Below are positions 41,129-50,032 of a stretch of 64,000 bases of DNA, piece after piece. The notes beneath the pieces were generated by a model. The model saw only the letters and a program-made list of their open reading frames with translations, ran no database searches and was not told the origin of the DNA. The DNA comes from Aromatoleum anaerobium (lineage in GTDB: Bacteria; Pseudomonadota; Gammaproteobacteria; Burkholderiales; Rhodocyclaceae). Both the position numbers and the translations under genes were made by a program. Numbering within the stretch: the stretch's first letter is position 1; each line of letters starts with the position of its first letter. The DNA is taken from NCBI RefSeq assembly GCF_012910705.2, contig NZ_WTVG02000038.1:613170-677169 (forward strand). The letters are read 5' to 3'.

Positions 41129-43057
41129 ATGACCGAATTCCGCACTCCCGAGGAGGAACTGGGGCGCTTCCGCCGCCGGGTGCTGGTCGCGGGCATCGTC
41201 GCGCTGGTGTGCTTCGGCCTGCTCGCGGCGCGCTTCTATTACCTCCAGGTGGTCCGCCACGAATACTTCCACACGCGCGCCGAAGATAACCGCATCGGCC
41301 TCGTGCCGATCGTGCCGACGCGCGGCGCGATCCTCGACCGCAACGGGGTGACGCTGGCGCGCAACTTCGCCGCCTACACGCTCGAAATCACGCCGTCGCA
41401 GGTCGCCGACCTCGACGAGACGATCGACGCCTTGAGCGAGATCGTGACGATCGACGCGCGCGACCGGCGGCGCTTCCGCAAGCTGCTCGAGGAGAGCCGC
41501 AACTTCGAGAGCGTGCCGATCCGCACCCGCCTCGACGACGCCGAAGTGGCGCGCTTCGTCGCCCGGCGCTACCGCTTTCCCGGCGTCGAGGTGCAGGCGC
41601 GCCTGTTCCGCGACTACCCGCATGGCGAAGTCGCTTCGCACGTCATCGGCTACATCGGGCGGATCAACCTGCGCGACCAGGACCGCATCGAGGAACGCGG
41701 CGACACCGCGAACTATCGCGGCTCGGACCACATCGGCAAGAGCGGGCTGGAGCTCAGCTACGAGGCGCAACTCCATGGCGTGACCGGCGTCGAGCAGGTC
41801 GAGGTGAACGCTGGCGGGCGTGCCGTGCGGGTGATGTCGCGCACGCCGGCGACGTCGGGCAGCGATCTCGAGCTGACGCTCGACATCGAGCTGCAGAAAG
41901 TCGCCGAGGCCGCGTTCGGCGACCGGCGCGGCGCCCTCGTCGCGATCGACCCGCGCACCGGTGGCGTGCTGGCGCTCGCGTCGAAACCGACTTTCGACCC
42001 GAACCTGTTCGTCGATGGCATCTCGACGGCCGACTGGAACGAGCTCAACGACTCCCCGGACCATCCGCTGCTCAACCGCGCGATCTTCAGCGCCTATCCG
42101 CCCGGCTCGACGTTCAAGCCCTTCATGGCGCTCGCGGCGCTGACGACCGGCAAGCGCACCGCGAACCAGGCGATCGCCGATCCGGGCTACTTCAGCTTCG
42201 CCGGGCACCGCTTCATGGACGACAAGGTCGGCGGCCACGGCACGGTCGACCTGCACAAGTCGATCGTCGTGTCGTGCAATACCTATTACTACCAGCTCGC
42301 GAACGATCTCGGCATCGAAGGGATCGCGGGCTTCATGGCGCCGCTCGGCTTCGGTTCACGCACCGGCATCGACATTCCCGGCGAAGCCGAAGGCGTGCTG
42401 CCGTCGCCGGCATGGAAGCGCAGCCGTTTCAAGAAGCCCGAGCAGCAGCGCTGGTACGGCGGCGAGACGATCTCGGTCGGCATCGGCCAGGGGTACAACG
42501 CCTACACCCCGGTGCAGCTCGCGAACGCGCTGGCCACGATCGTCAACGGCGGCAAGGTGTTCCGCCCGCATGTCGTGCGCCACGTCATCGATACGGCGAG
42601 CGGCGAGCGGCGCGCGATCCAGCCCGAGCCGATCCGGCAGCTCGCGATCAAGCCGGCGCATCTGGCCGCGGTGCGCCAGGCGATGGTCGACGTCAATAAA
42701 TCCGGGACCGGCGCGCGGGCCTTCACCGGTGCGCCGTACAGCGCCGGCGGCAAGACCGGCACCGCGCAGGTGTATTCACTGAAAGGGTCGAAATACGTCG
42801 CCGGCCGGGTCACCGAGCGGCTGCGCGACCACTCGTGGTTCATCGCATACGCGCCGGCCGACAACCCGACGATCGCGCTCGCGGTGCTGGTCGAGAACGG
42901 CGGGTTCGGCGCCCAGTCGGCGGCGCCGATCGCGCGCCAGGTCATCGACTATCACCTCCTCGGCGCGCGTCTCGACGCCCCCGCGCGCGAAGACGCCGAG
43001 GCCGCGGACACCGAGGCCGACCCGCACGCGGAGCACGACGCGGAGCCGAGCCCGTGA
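41129..43057 (+). CDS. mrdA: Penicillin-binding protein 2
   Basis: 642-residue class B transpeptidase of the elongasome. It has an N-terminal membrane helix (about 17-37), a dimerisation domain, and a transpeptidase domain with SxxK (STFK in YPPGSTFKPFMAL), SxN (SCN in VVSCNTYYY) and KTG (GGKTGTAQV). The C-terminal tail is acidic and His-rich (EDAEAADTEADPHAEHD). Two bases after mreD; its stop overlaps the rodA start. Confidence 0.96.
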   Translation: MTEFRTPEEELGRFRRRVLVAGIVALVCFGLLAARFYYLQVVRHEYFHTRAEDNRIGLVPIVPTRGAILDRNGVTLARNFAAYTLEITPSQVADLDETIDALSEIVTIDARDRRRFRKLLEESRNFESVPIRTRLDDAEVARFVARRYRFPGVEVQARLFRDYPHGEVASHVIGYIGRINLRDQDRIEERGDTANYRGSDHIGKSGLELSYEAQLHGVTGVEQVEVNAGGRAVRVMSRTPATSGSDLELTLDIELQKVAEAAFGDRRGALVAIDPRTGGVLALASKPTFDPNLFVDGISTADWNELNDSPDHPLLNRAIFSAYPPGSTFKPFMALAALTTGKRTANQAIADPGYFSFAGHRFMDDKVGGHGTVDLHKSIVVSCNTYYYQLANDLGIEGIAGFMAPLGFGSRTGIDIPGEAEGVLPSPAWKRSRFKKPEQQRWYGGETISVGIGQGYNAYTPVQLANALATIVNGGKVFRPHVVRHVIDTASGERRAIQPEPIRQLAIKPAHLAAVRQAMVDVNKSGTGARAFTGAPYSAGGKTGTAQVYSLKGSKYVAGRVTERLRDHSWFIAYAPADNPTIALAVLVENGGFGAQSAAPIARQVIDYHLLGARLDAPAREDAEAADTEADPHAEHDAEPSP

Positions 43058-44196
43058 CCGAACAGCGCTTCAGCCCGCTGCGTCTGCTCGTCGCCGCCAT
43101 CCGGCCGATCGACCCGATCCTGTTCGGCCTGCTCGCGGTGCTGCTCGGCTATGCCTTCGTGCTGATGCACAGCGCCTCGCCGGAGCGCATCGCATCCTTG
43201 CTCGTCAATGCCGGGGTGGCGCTCGCAGCGATGTGGCTCGCTGCCCGCCTGTCGCCGCAACGGCTGCTGTCGCTGGCGCTGCCGCTCTACGCCGCGGGCG
43301 TGCTGCTGCTGATCGCGGTCGATCTGTTCGGCGAGACGTCGAAAGGCGCGACGCGCTGGCTCGACATCGGCATCACCCGCATCCAGCCGTCCGAGATCAT
43401 GAAGATCGCCATGCCGCTGATGCTGGCGTGGTATTTCCAGCAGCGCGAGGGGCACATCCGGCTGCGCGAGTTCGTCGTCGCCGGCGCGCTGCTGGCGGTG
43501 CCCGTCGCGCTGATCCTGGTCCAGCCGGACCTCGGCACGAGCCTGCTCGTCGCCGCCGCCGGCTTCTACGTGATCTTCTTCGCCGGCCTGTCGTGGAAGC
43601 TGATCGTTCCGGTCGCGCTGGTCGGCATCGTCGGCATCGGCGCGATCGTCGGCTTCGGCGACCAGCTGTGCCAGCCCGGCGTCGACTGGCAGGTGCTGCG
43701 CGACTACCAGAAGCATCGCGTGTGCACGCTGCTCGATCCGACGCAGGATCCGCTCGGCCGGGGTTTTCACATCATCCAGTCGACGATCGCGATCGGCTCC
43801 GGCGGCGTCCTCGGCAAAGGCTGGACCGAAGGCACGCAGACCCATCTCGCGTTCCTCCCCGAGCGCCACACCGATTTCATCTTCTCGGTGCTCGCCGAAG
43901 AATTCGGCCTGCTCGGCGCGCTGGTGCTGCTGGCGAGCTACCTGCTGCTGCTGCTGCGCGGCTTCGTCATCGCGGCGCAGGCGCCTTCGCTGGCGACCCG
44001 GCTGCTGGCCGGTTCGATCACGATGATCTTCTTCACCTATGCTTTCGTGAACATGGGCATGGTCAGCGGCATCCTGCCGGTCGTGGGGGTACCGTTGCCG
44101 TTCATCAGCTACGGCGGCACCGCATTGGTGACCTTGTGCCTGGGTATCGGTATCCTCATGAGCATCCAGCGCAGCCGGACACTCGCAAAAAGTTGA
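43054..44196 (+). CDS. rodA: Peptidoglycan glycosyltransferase RodA
   Basis: 380-residue SEDS-family polymerase with about ten membrane helices, partner of PBP2. The start is a GTG at 43054 in a GTGA overlap with the mrdA stop. The SEDS signatures KGATRWLDIGITRIQPSEIMK, VQPDLGTSLLV, LPERHTDFIFSVLAEEFG and GVPLPFISYGGTAL are present, including the catalytic aspartate region. Confidence 0.95.
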   Translation: MTEQRFSPLRLLVAAIRPIDPILFGLLAVLLGYAFVLMHSASPERIASLLVNAGVALAAMWLAARLSPQRLLSLALPLYAAGVLLLIAVDLFGETSKGATRWLDIGITRIQPSEIMKIAMPLMLAWYFQQREGHIRLREFVVAGALLAVPVALILVQPDLGTSLLVAAAGFYVIFFAGLSWKLIVPVALVGIVGIGAIVGFGDQLCQPGVDWQVLRDYQKHRVCTLLDPTQDPLGRGFHIIQSTIAIGSGGVLGKGWTEGTQTHLAFLPERHTDFIFSVLAEEFGLLGALVLLASYLLLLLRGFVIAAQAPSLATRLLAGSITMIFFTYAFVNMGMVSGILPVVGVPLPFISYGGTALVTLCLGIGILMSIQRSRTLAKS

Positions 44197-44227
44197 AAGC
44201 AAGGTTGAAAGAAAAAAAGGAATTCGA

Positions 44228-45130
44228 GTGCGTTCGAACGATTGCGATCCGATGACTGCGGCCGGCGTCCGCTCCCTGGCGCTGGGGCTGGCGCTTGCCG
44301 GGGCGTTTGCGCTGGGGTTGTCGGGCTGCGGCTCGACCCCGTCGCGCGACACGACGGTGCAGGCGCCCGCCAGCGCCGGCGCGGCGGCGCGGCGCGGTGC
44401 TTATTACAAGGACGACGGCCCCGGCAGCGACATCCCGGCGAACCTCGACGCCATCGCGGACGCCGAACCGCGCCTCGAGCCGCTGCACCGTTTCGCCAAC
44501 CGGCCATACAGCGTGTTCGGCCAGGAGTACGTCCCCGCGACCGAGCTGACCGCGTTCCGTCAGCGCGGGCGCGCGAGCTGGTACGGCCGGCGCTTTCACG
44601 GCCAGCCGACGTCGAGCGGCGAGCCCTACGACATGTACGCGATGACGGCGGCCCACCCGACGCTGCCGATCCCGAGCTATGCGCGCGTGACGAACCCGGC
44701 GAACGGTCGCACGATCGTGGTCCGCATCAACGATCGCGGCCCGTTCCACAAGGACCGCATCATCGACCTCTCGTATGTCGGTGCGCACCGGCTCGGCTAC
44801 GTGAATGCCGGCAGCGCCGCGGTCGAGGTCGAGGCAATCCTGCCGGACGAGATCGCGCTGCGCACACCGTCACAGCCCACTCAGGGATTGACTGCGCGGC
44901 GCGGCGTGTTCCTTCAGCTCGGCACGTTCTCTTCGGCGGCGAAGGCCGAGGGGCTGCGCGCGCGGGTGCGCGACGAGTTCGAAACGCTCGCCGACCGCCT
45001 CGAACTCCACGAAGACGGCAGCCGCTATCGCGTGCAGCTCGGGCCGTTCGCGTCCGCCGACGAGGCCCGCGACGAAGCCGGCCGCATCGCGGCAGCGCTG
45101 GACATCCGCCCGTTCGTTGTTACACGCTGA
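44228..45130 (+). CDS. rlpA: Septal ring lytic transglycosylase RlpA
   Basis: 300-residue lipoprotein that cleaves glycan strands lacking stem peptides. The lipoprotein signal ends in LGLSGC (about residue 34), followed by a double-psi beta-barrel domain (about 110-200: RASWYGRRFHGQPTSSGEPYDM, MTAAHPTLPIPSYARVTN, RINDRGPFHKDRIIDLS) that retains the His and Asp used by active RlpA, and a C-terminal SPOR domain (about 225-300) for binding denuded peptidoglycan. The start is GTG 44228 with AAGGA seven to eight bases upstream; ATG 44252 is the alternative. Confidence 0.92.
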   Translation: MRSNDCDPMTAAGVRSLALGLALAGAFALGLSGCGSTPSRDTTVQAPASAGAAARRGAYYKDDGPGSDIPANLDAIADAEPRLEPLHRFANRPYSVFGQEYVPATELTAFRQRGRASWYGRRFHGQPTSSGEPYDMYAMTAAHPTLPIPSYARVTNPANGRTIVVRINDRGPFHKDRIIDLSYVGAHRLGYVNAGSAAVEVEAILPDEIALRTPSQPTQGLTARRGVFLQLGTFSSAAKAEGLRARVRDEFETLADRLELHEDGSRYRVQLGPFASADEARDEAGRIAAALDIRPFVVTR

Positions 45131-45185
45131 AACATGATCACCCGCGCGGCATTGGATCCGCGCCGGCTTTGCCCGTTCGACCCAC

Positions 45186-45191
45186 TATAAT
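45186..45191 (+). promoter_or_regulatory. -10 element ahead of dacC
   Basis: A perfect TATAAT lies 51 bases before the dacC start in the 111-base gap after rlpA. No good -35 hexamer is found at 16-18 bases, so the element is only suggestive. Confidence 0.4.
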
Positions 45192-45241
45192 CGCAGGCTC
45201 CGCTGTCCCTTCCTCACGTTCCGGTTCTCCATCAGGTCCTC

Positions 45242-46369
45242 ATGCGTTTATTCATTGTCCTGCTTCTCGCGTTGCTCGCCTTTCCCGCCTCAGCCCAGAA
45301 TGTCCCCGCGCCGACGCTGGCGGCCAAAGCCTGGCTGCTGATGGACCACGCCACCGGGCAGGTGCTCGCGGCGCAGGAACCGGATGCGCGTATCGAACCG
45401 GCTTCGCTGACGAAGCTGATGACCGCTTACCTGACGTTCGCGGCGTTGAAGAACGGCACGGTCACGCTCGATCAGGTGGTGCCGGTATCGGAGAAAGCGT
45501 GGCGCAGCGAAGGCTCGCGGATGTTCATCGAACCGAACCGGCCCGTGACCGTCGGCGAACTGATCCCCGGCATGATCATCCAGTCCGGCAACGATGCGTG
45601 CGTCGCGCTGGCCGAGCTCCTCGCCGGTTCCGAGGAAGCGTTCGCGCACATGATGAACGCCGAGGCCCAGCGTCTCGGCATGAAGAACACCCACTTCACG
45701 AACTCGACCGGCCTGCCCGACCCGCAGCTCTACACGACCGCGCGCGACCTGGGCCTGCTCGCTTCGGCGATCGTGCGCGATTTCCCCCAGTATTACCGCT
45801 ACTACTCGCAGAAAGAGTACACGTACAACAAGATCACCCAGCCCAACCGCAACCGCCTGCTATGGCTGGACACGACCGTCGACGGCCTGAAGACCGGGCA
45901 CACCAGCAGCGCCGGCTACTGCCTGATTTCGTCGGCGCAGCGCGGTCCGCGGCGGCTGATCTCGGTCGTGCTCGGCACCGATTCGGACACCATCCGGGCG
46001 CAGGAGTCGCTGAAACTGCTGAACTACGGCTTCCAGTTCCACGACACCGTCAAGCTCTATTCGGCCGACCAGGAACTGTCGCGCTTCCAGGTGTGGAAAG
46101 GCCAGGCCGACGACGTCGCGGTCGGCTTCCTCGGCGACTTCGTGATGTCGCTGCCGAAAGGGCAGTCGGAAAAAATCGAGGCCTCGCTGGTCAGCCAGCA
46201 GCCGGTCATCGCACCGATCCGGAAAGGCCAGCCGATCGGCACGCTGCACCTGACTCTCGACGGCAAGCCGCTCGGCGAACACGCGGTCGTCGCGCTGCAG
46301 GACGTGCCCGTGGCCGGCTTCTTCGGCCGCCTGTGGGATACGCTGCTGCTGTGGATCAAGAGCCTGTAA
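45242..46369 (+). CDS. dacC: D-alanyl-D-alanine carboxypeptidase (PBP5/6 type)
   Basis: 375-residue periplasmic penicillin-binding protein that trims pentapeptides. It has a signal peptide (1-18, cleavage after PASA), the active-site tetrad SLTK at 55-58, SGN at 115-117 and KTG at 217-219, then a C-terminal beta domain and an amphipathic anchor (GFFGRLWDTLLLWIKSL). It follows rlpA and leads the dat-ybeD-lipB-lipA run. Confidence 0.95.
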   Translation: MRLFIVLLLALLAFPASAQNVPAPTLAAKAWLLMDHATGQVLAAQEPDARIEPASLTKLMTAYLTFAALKNGTVTLDQVVPVSEKAWRSEGSRMFIEPNRPVTVGELIPGMIIQSGNDACVALAELLAGSEEAFAHMMNAEAQRLGMKNTHFTNSTGLPDPQLYTTARDLGLLASAIVRDFPQYYRYYSQKEYTYNKITQPNRNRLLWLDTTVDGLKTGHTSSAGYCLISSAQRGPRRLISVVLGTDSDTIRAQESLKLLNYGFQFHDTVKLYSADQELSRFQVWKGQADDVAVGFLGDFVMSLPKGQSEKIEASLVSQQPVIAPIRKGQPIGTLHLTLDGKPLGEHAVVALQDVPVAGFFGRLWDTLLLWIKSL

Positions 46370-46400
46370 CAGAGCGTGTAACGCCGATGCGGAGACGCCC

Positions 46401-47258
46401 ATGAGCATCTGCTTTCTGAACGGCACGTTCCAGCCGCTCGCCGACGCGCGGATTTCGCCGCTCGACCGCGGTTTCCTGTTCGGTGACGGCGGCTACGAGG
46501 TGATCCCGGTATATTCGCGCCGGCCGTTCCGCCTCGCGCAGCATCTCGAGCGGCTCGCCCATACGCTCGAGGCGATCCGCCTGCCGAATCCGCACGCGCC
46601 GTCCGAATGGTCCGCGATCATCAACGAGATCGTCGCGCGCAACCCGTGGGACGACCAGTCGGTCTATCTGCAGGTGTCGCGCGGTTGCGGCGACGGGCGC
46701 AACCACGCGTTCCCGGTGCCGATTCGTCCGACCGTGTTCCTGATGAGCGACGAACTCGTCACGCCACCGACAGCGCAACTCGCGCGCGGGGTCGCCGCCG
46801 TCAGCGCGGCCGATTTCCGCTGGCTGCGCTGCGACCTCAAGAGCACGGCGCTGCTGGCGAACTGCCTGCTGCGCCAGGTCGCGATCGACAGCGGCTGTGT
46901 CGAGACGGTGCTGTTCCGCGACGGTTTCCTCACCGAAGGGGCGGCGTCGAACATCGTCATCGTCAGGGATGGCACGATGCTCGCACCGCCGAAAAGCCAT
47001 CTGATGCTGCCCGGCATCACGTACGACGTCGTGCTCGAGCTCGCGGCGCAACACGGCCTGTCGTATCAGGTGCGCGAGATCCTCGAAGACGAGGTGCGGA
47101 CCGCCGACGAAGTGTGGATGACGTCGTCGACAAAGGAAGTGCTCGCGATCACGACGCTCGACGGCCTGGCTGTGGGGAACGGAACTCCCGGCCCCGTCGC
47201 GCGCCGAATGTACGACTGGTACCAGGACTTCAAGAACACGGTGATGCGCAGTGGCTGA
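46401..47258 (+). CDS. dat: D-amino acid aminotransferase
   Basis: 285-residue PLP-dependent class IV aminotransferase, probably interconverting D-alanine and D-glutamate. It starts MSICFLNGTFQPLADARISPLDRGFLFGDGGYEV; the PLP lysine is in RWLRCDLKSTALLANCLLRQ (about 152), with ETVLFRDGFLTEGAASNIVIV following. Branched-chain aminotransferase is the main alternative, but the context beside a D-Ala carboxypeptidase favours the D-amino acid role. It overlaps ybeD by eight bases. Confidence 0.88.
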   Translation: MSICFLNGTFQPLADARISPLDRGFLFGDGGYEVIPVYSRRPFRLAQHLERLAHTLEAIRLPNPHAPSEWSAIINEIVARNPWDDQSVYLQVSRGCGDGRNHAFPVPIRPTVFLMSDELVTPPTAQLARGVAAVSAADFRWLRCDLKSTALLANCLLRQVAIDSGCVETVLFRDGFLTEGAASNIVIVRDGTMLAPPKSHLMLPGITYDVVLELAAQHGLSYQVREILEDEVRTADEVWMTSSTKEVLAITTLDGLAVGNGTPGPVARRMYDWYQDFKNTVMRSG

Positions 47259-47523
47259 CGAAACGCGACCGACTCTCCTCGAATTCCCGTGCGACTTCCC
47301 GATCAAGATCATGGGCGCGCGGGTCGATGAATTCGCCCAGGCCGTGGTCGAGGTGGTGCTGCGTCACGCCCCGGATTTCGATGCCCGGCTGGTCGAGATG
47401 CGTCCGTCGCGCAAAGGCAATTACCTCGCGCTGACCTGCACGATCCGCGCGGTGTCGCAGTCGCAGCTCGACGCGCTGTATCGCGAACTGACCGCGCATC
47501 CCCTCGTCAAGGTGGTGCTCTAG
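47251..47523 (+). CDS. ybeD: DUF493 / YbeD family protein
   Basis: 90-residue ACT-like fold protein (LEFPCDFPIKIMGARVDEF start, then RPSRKGNYLALTCTIRAVSQSQLDALYRELTAHPLVKVVL). Its conserved place just ahead of lipB suggests a regulatory role in lipoate synthesis, not proven. It overlaps dat by eight bases and abuts lipB. Confidence 0.92.
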   Translation: MADETRPTLLEFPCDFPIKIMGARVDEFAQAVVEVVLRHAPDFDARLVEMRPSRKGNYLALTCTIRAVSQSQLDALYRELTAHPLVKVVL

Positions 47524-48219
47524 ATGATCGTCGGCGGCGAGCTGGCGGGCGTTCACGCGCAGGCACCCCAGCCTGCCCGCCTTCCGGCGCTGGTCGTCCG
47601 CCGCCTCGGCTGCGTCGATTACGAGCCCACCTGGCACGCGATGCGCGCCTTCACCGATGCCCGCAACGCCGACACGCCGGACGAGATCTGGCTGCTCGAA
47701 CATCCGCCGGTCTACACGCTCGGCCAGGCGGGCCGGCCGGAACACTTGCTGCGCGACGTCGGCATCCCGCTCGTGAAAATCGACCGCGGCGGGCAGATCA
47801 CGTATCACGGCCCCGGCCAGCTCGTCGCGTATCTGCTGATCGACCTGCACCGCTGCGGCCTCAAGGTGCGCGAGCTGGTGACGCTCATGGAGCAGGCGGT
47901 CATCGACTGCCTCGCCGGCTACGGCGTCGGCGCCGAACGCAAGGCCGGCGCGCCGGGCGTCTATATCGACGGCGCGAAGATCGGCGCGCTCGGGCTGCGC
48001 GTGCGCAACGGGCGCAGCTATCACGGCCTGGCGCTGAACGTCGACGTCGACCTGGCGCCGTTTTCCTCGATCAACCCCTGCGGTTACGAAGGCCTCCGCA
48101 CAGTGCGGATGAAGGACTTCGGCATCGCCGACGATGTAGCGAGTGTTGGCGAGCACCTGCTCGCCGCTCTGCAGCGCCTGCTGCCACCGGTGTACCCCGC
48201 CGGCCGGCCGCCGGCCTGA
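47524..48219 (+). CDS. lipB: Octanoyl-ACP:protein octanoyltransferase LipB
   Basis: 231-residue enzyme moving octanoyl from ACP to lipoyl domains. Motifs: [22 protein letters not shown], the lysine in [22 protein letters not shown], and the acyl-accepting cysteine in [10 protein letters not shown] (about 180). The N-terminal 20 residues are longer than usual; a later start is possible. It begins directly after the ybeD stop. Confidence 0.95.
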   Translation: MIVGGELAGVHAQAPQPARLPALVVRRLGCVDYEPTWHAMRAFTDARNADTPDEIWLLEHPPVYTLGQAGRPEHLLRDVGIPLVKIDRGGQITYHGPGQLVAYLLIDLHRCGLKVRELVTLMEQAVIDCLAGYGVGAERKAGAPGVYIDGAKIGALGLRVRNGRSYHGLALNVDVDLAPFSSINPCGYEGLRTVRMKDFGIADDVASVGEHLLAALQRLLPPVYPAGRPPA

Positions 48220-48268
48220 ACCCTGAACGGCTTACCCGCCCCGACCCGTCACGACACGAGAGACCCGC

Positions 48269-49216
48269 ATGGACAGCACGGCACGCAAGCAGCGCGGCGC
48301 AGAAAAGACCGCGCGCATCCCGATCAAGATCATTCCCGCCGAGCGCCTGAAGAAGCCCGAGTGGATTCGCATCCGCCTCGGTGCCGGCCACGAAGCCGAG
48401 CGTTTCAACGAAATCAAGTCGAGCCTGCGCGAGCACAAGCTGCACACCGTATGCGAGGAAGCGTCGTGCCCGAACATCCACGAATGCTTCGGCAAAGGCA
48501 CTGCGACGTTCATGATCATGGGCGACATCTGCACGCGTCGCTGCCCGTTCTGCGACGTCGGCCACGGCCGGCCCGAGCCGCTCAACGCGAACGAACCGCA
48601 GGAGCTCGCGGCGACGATCGGCGCGATGCGGCTCAACTATGTGGTCATCACGAGTGTCGACCGCGACGACCTGCGTGACGGCGGCGCGCAGCACTTCGTC
48701 GACTGCATTCGCGAGACGCGCGCGGCGTCACCGAAGACACGCATCGAAGTGCTCGTGCCGGACTTCCGCGGCCGGCTCGACCTCGCGCTCGAAATCTTCG
48801 ACCAGGCGCCGCCGGACGTCATGAACCACAACCTCGAGACGGTGCCGCGGCTCTACAAACAGGCGCGCCCGGGCGCGGACTACGCGTATTCGCTTCGGCT
48901 GCTGAAGGAATTCAAGGCGCGCCATCCCGACGTGCCGACGAAGTCCGGCCTGATGGTCGGCCTCGGCGAGACCGACGACGAGATCCTCGACGTGCTGCGC
49001 GACCTGCGCGCGCACGACGTCGAGATGCTGACGATCGGCCAGTATCTGCAACCGTCGACCGGACACCTGCCGGTGCTGCGCTATGTGCATCCGGACACGT
49101 TCAAGATGTTCGAGACCGAGGCGCTCGCGATGGGCTTCAAGAACGCTGCCTGCGGCCCGATGGTGCGCTCGAGCTACTGGGCCGACCAGCAGGCGCACGG
49201 CGCGGGCGTCGTCTGA
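48269..49216 (+). CDS. lipA: Lipoyl synthase LipA
   Basis: 315-residue radical-SAM enzyme inserting two sulfurs into octanoyl groups. The auxiliary cluster cysteines are in [12 protein letters not shown] and the radical-SAM triad in [15 protein letters not shown]; the C-terminal [13 protein letters not shown] contains the serine ligand RSSY. Full length. Last gene of the dacC-lipA run. Confidence 0.97.
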   Translation: MDSTARKQRGAEKTARIPIKIIPAERLKKPEWIRIRLGAGHEAERFNEIKSSLREHKLHTVCEEASCPNIHECFGKGTATFMIMGDICTRRCPFCDVGHGRPEPLNANEPQELAATIGAMRLNYVVITSVDRDDLRDGGAQHFVDCIRETRAASPKTRIEVLVPDFRGRLDLALEIFDQAPPDVMNHNLETVPRLYKQARPGADYAYSLRLLKEFKARHPDVPTKSGLMVGLGETDDEILDVLRDLRAHDVEMLTIGQYLQPSTGHLPVLRYVHPDTFKMFETEALAMGFKNAACGPMVRSSYWADQQAHGAGVV

Positions 49217-49224
49217 GCTGCCGG

Positions 49225-49244
49225 GCGTGGCGCTAGCGCCACGC
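49225..49244. terminator. Perfect palindrome between lipA and dksA
   Basis: GCGTGGCG-CTAG-CGCCACGC forms an 8-bp stem with a 4-base loop nine bases past lipA, between convergent genes. It has no T tract on either side, so it may be a factor-assisted terminator or an RNA-stabilising hairpin. Confidence 0.5.
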
Positions 49245-49309
49245 GGTCGCCCTCATGCGGCCCCGTTCGCGCCGTGTCGTTCCAGCATGAGACCGGACGG
49301 TGGGCGCGC

Positions 49310-49738
49310 TCAGCGGAACAACCGCTCGGTCCGTTCGTGCCGCTCCTGCTCCTCGAGGCTCAGCGTCGCGGTCGGCCGCGCGAGCAGGCGGCCGACGCCG
49401 ATCGGTTCGCCGGTCGCTTCGCAATAACCGTAAGTGCCGTCCTCGATACGTCGCAGCGCAGCTTCGACCTTGTGCAGCAGCTTCAATTCGCGGTCACGGA
49501 TGCGTTGCTCCAGCACCTGCTCTTCTTCCTGGGTCGCGCGGTCAGCCTCGTCGGGAGTGGCGATCGTTTCGCGCAGATGGGTGCGGGTTTCCTCGCTGTT
49601 CTCGCGCAGTTCCGCCTGCAGCGCGAGCAGCCGCTCGCGGAAGAACTCGAGCTGCGCATCGTTCATGTAGTCGTCCGCCGACATACGGAGCAGTTCGGCC
49701 TCCGACAGGGGGCGTTTTCGGGGTGATGGATTATTCAT
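49310..49738 (-). CDS. dksA: RNA polymerase-binding factor DksA, zinc-less type
   Basis: 142-residue DksA, which enters the RNA polymerase secondary channel and works with ppGpp. The coiled-coil tip DEADRATQEEEQ keeps the D-x-x-D-x-A pattern. The globular part reads YGYCEATGEPIGVGRLLARPTATLSLEEQERHE: only one of the four zinc cysteines of E. coli DksA remains, as in many alpha- and betaproteobacterial versions. Divergent from rep, with a 294-base intergenic region (49739-50032) in which I see no gene. Confidence 0.93.
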   Translation of the reverse strand: MNNPSPRKRPLSEAELLRMSADDYMNDAQLEFFRERLLALQAELRENSEETRTHLRETIATPDEADRATQEEEQVLEQRIRDRELKLLHKVEAALRRIEDGTYGYCEATGEPIGVGRLLARPTATLSLEEQERHERTERLFR

Positions 49739-50032
49739 AATGAGCTCTCCGTGTTACTTCCATACCGGCCGGCAGGATTCGCAGGACGGCACTGCAAGGT
49801 TGCAAAATCGCTTCGATTCCCGGCATCGCGATTGCCAGAGCGGCGAATATTCCGATCAAACGGGAATCCCGTCGTTGGAGATCATCACGCGGTCCATTCT
49901 GAAAGCTTTCGCCTCCCTTGTCATCTCCGGGGGCCAGGGCCAGAGCCGGGGGCGCCGGGCTGATCGGCTAGAATGCCGGCATGCCGCCTGCCGGCGGCAT
50001 CCTTTTCCCGCAGTCCTTCCGGCTCGACGCCC

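Noticed and set aside
44242..46404. 720-codon frame spanning rlpA and dacC
   Set aside because: Out-of-frame reading through two well-defined genes.
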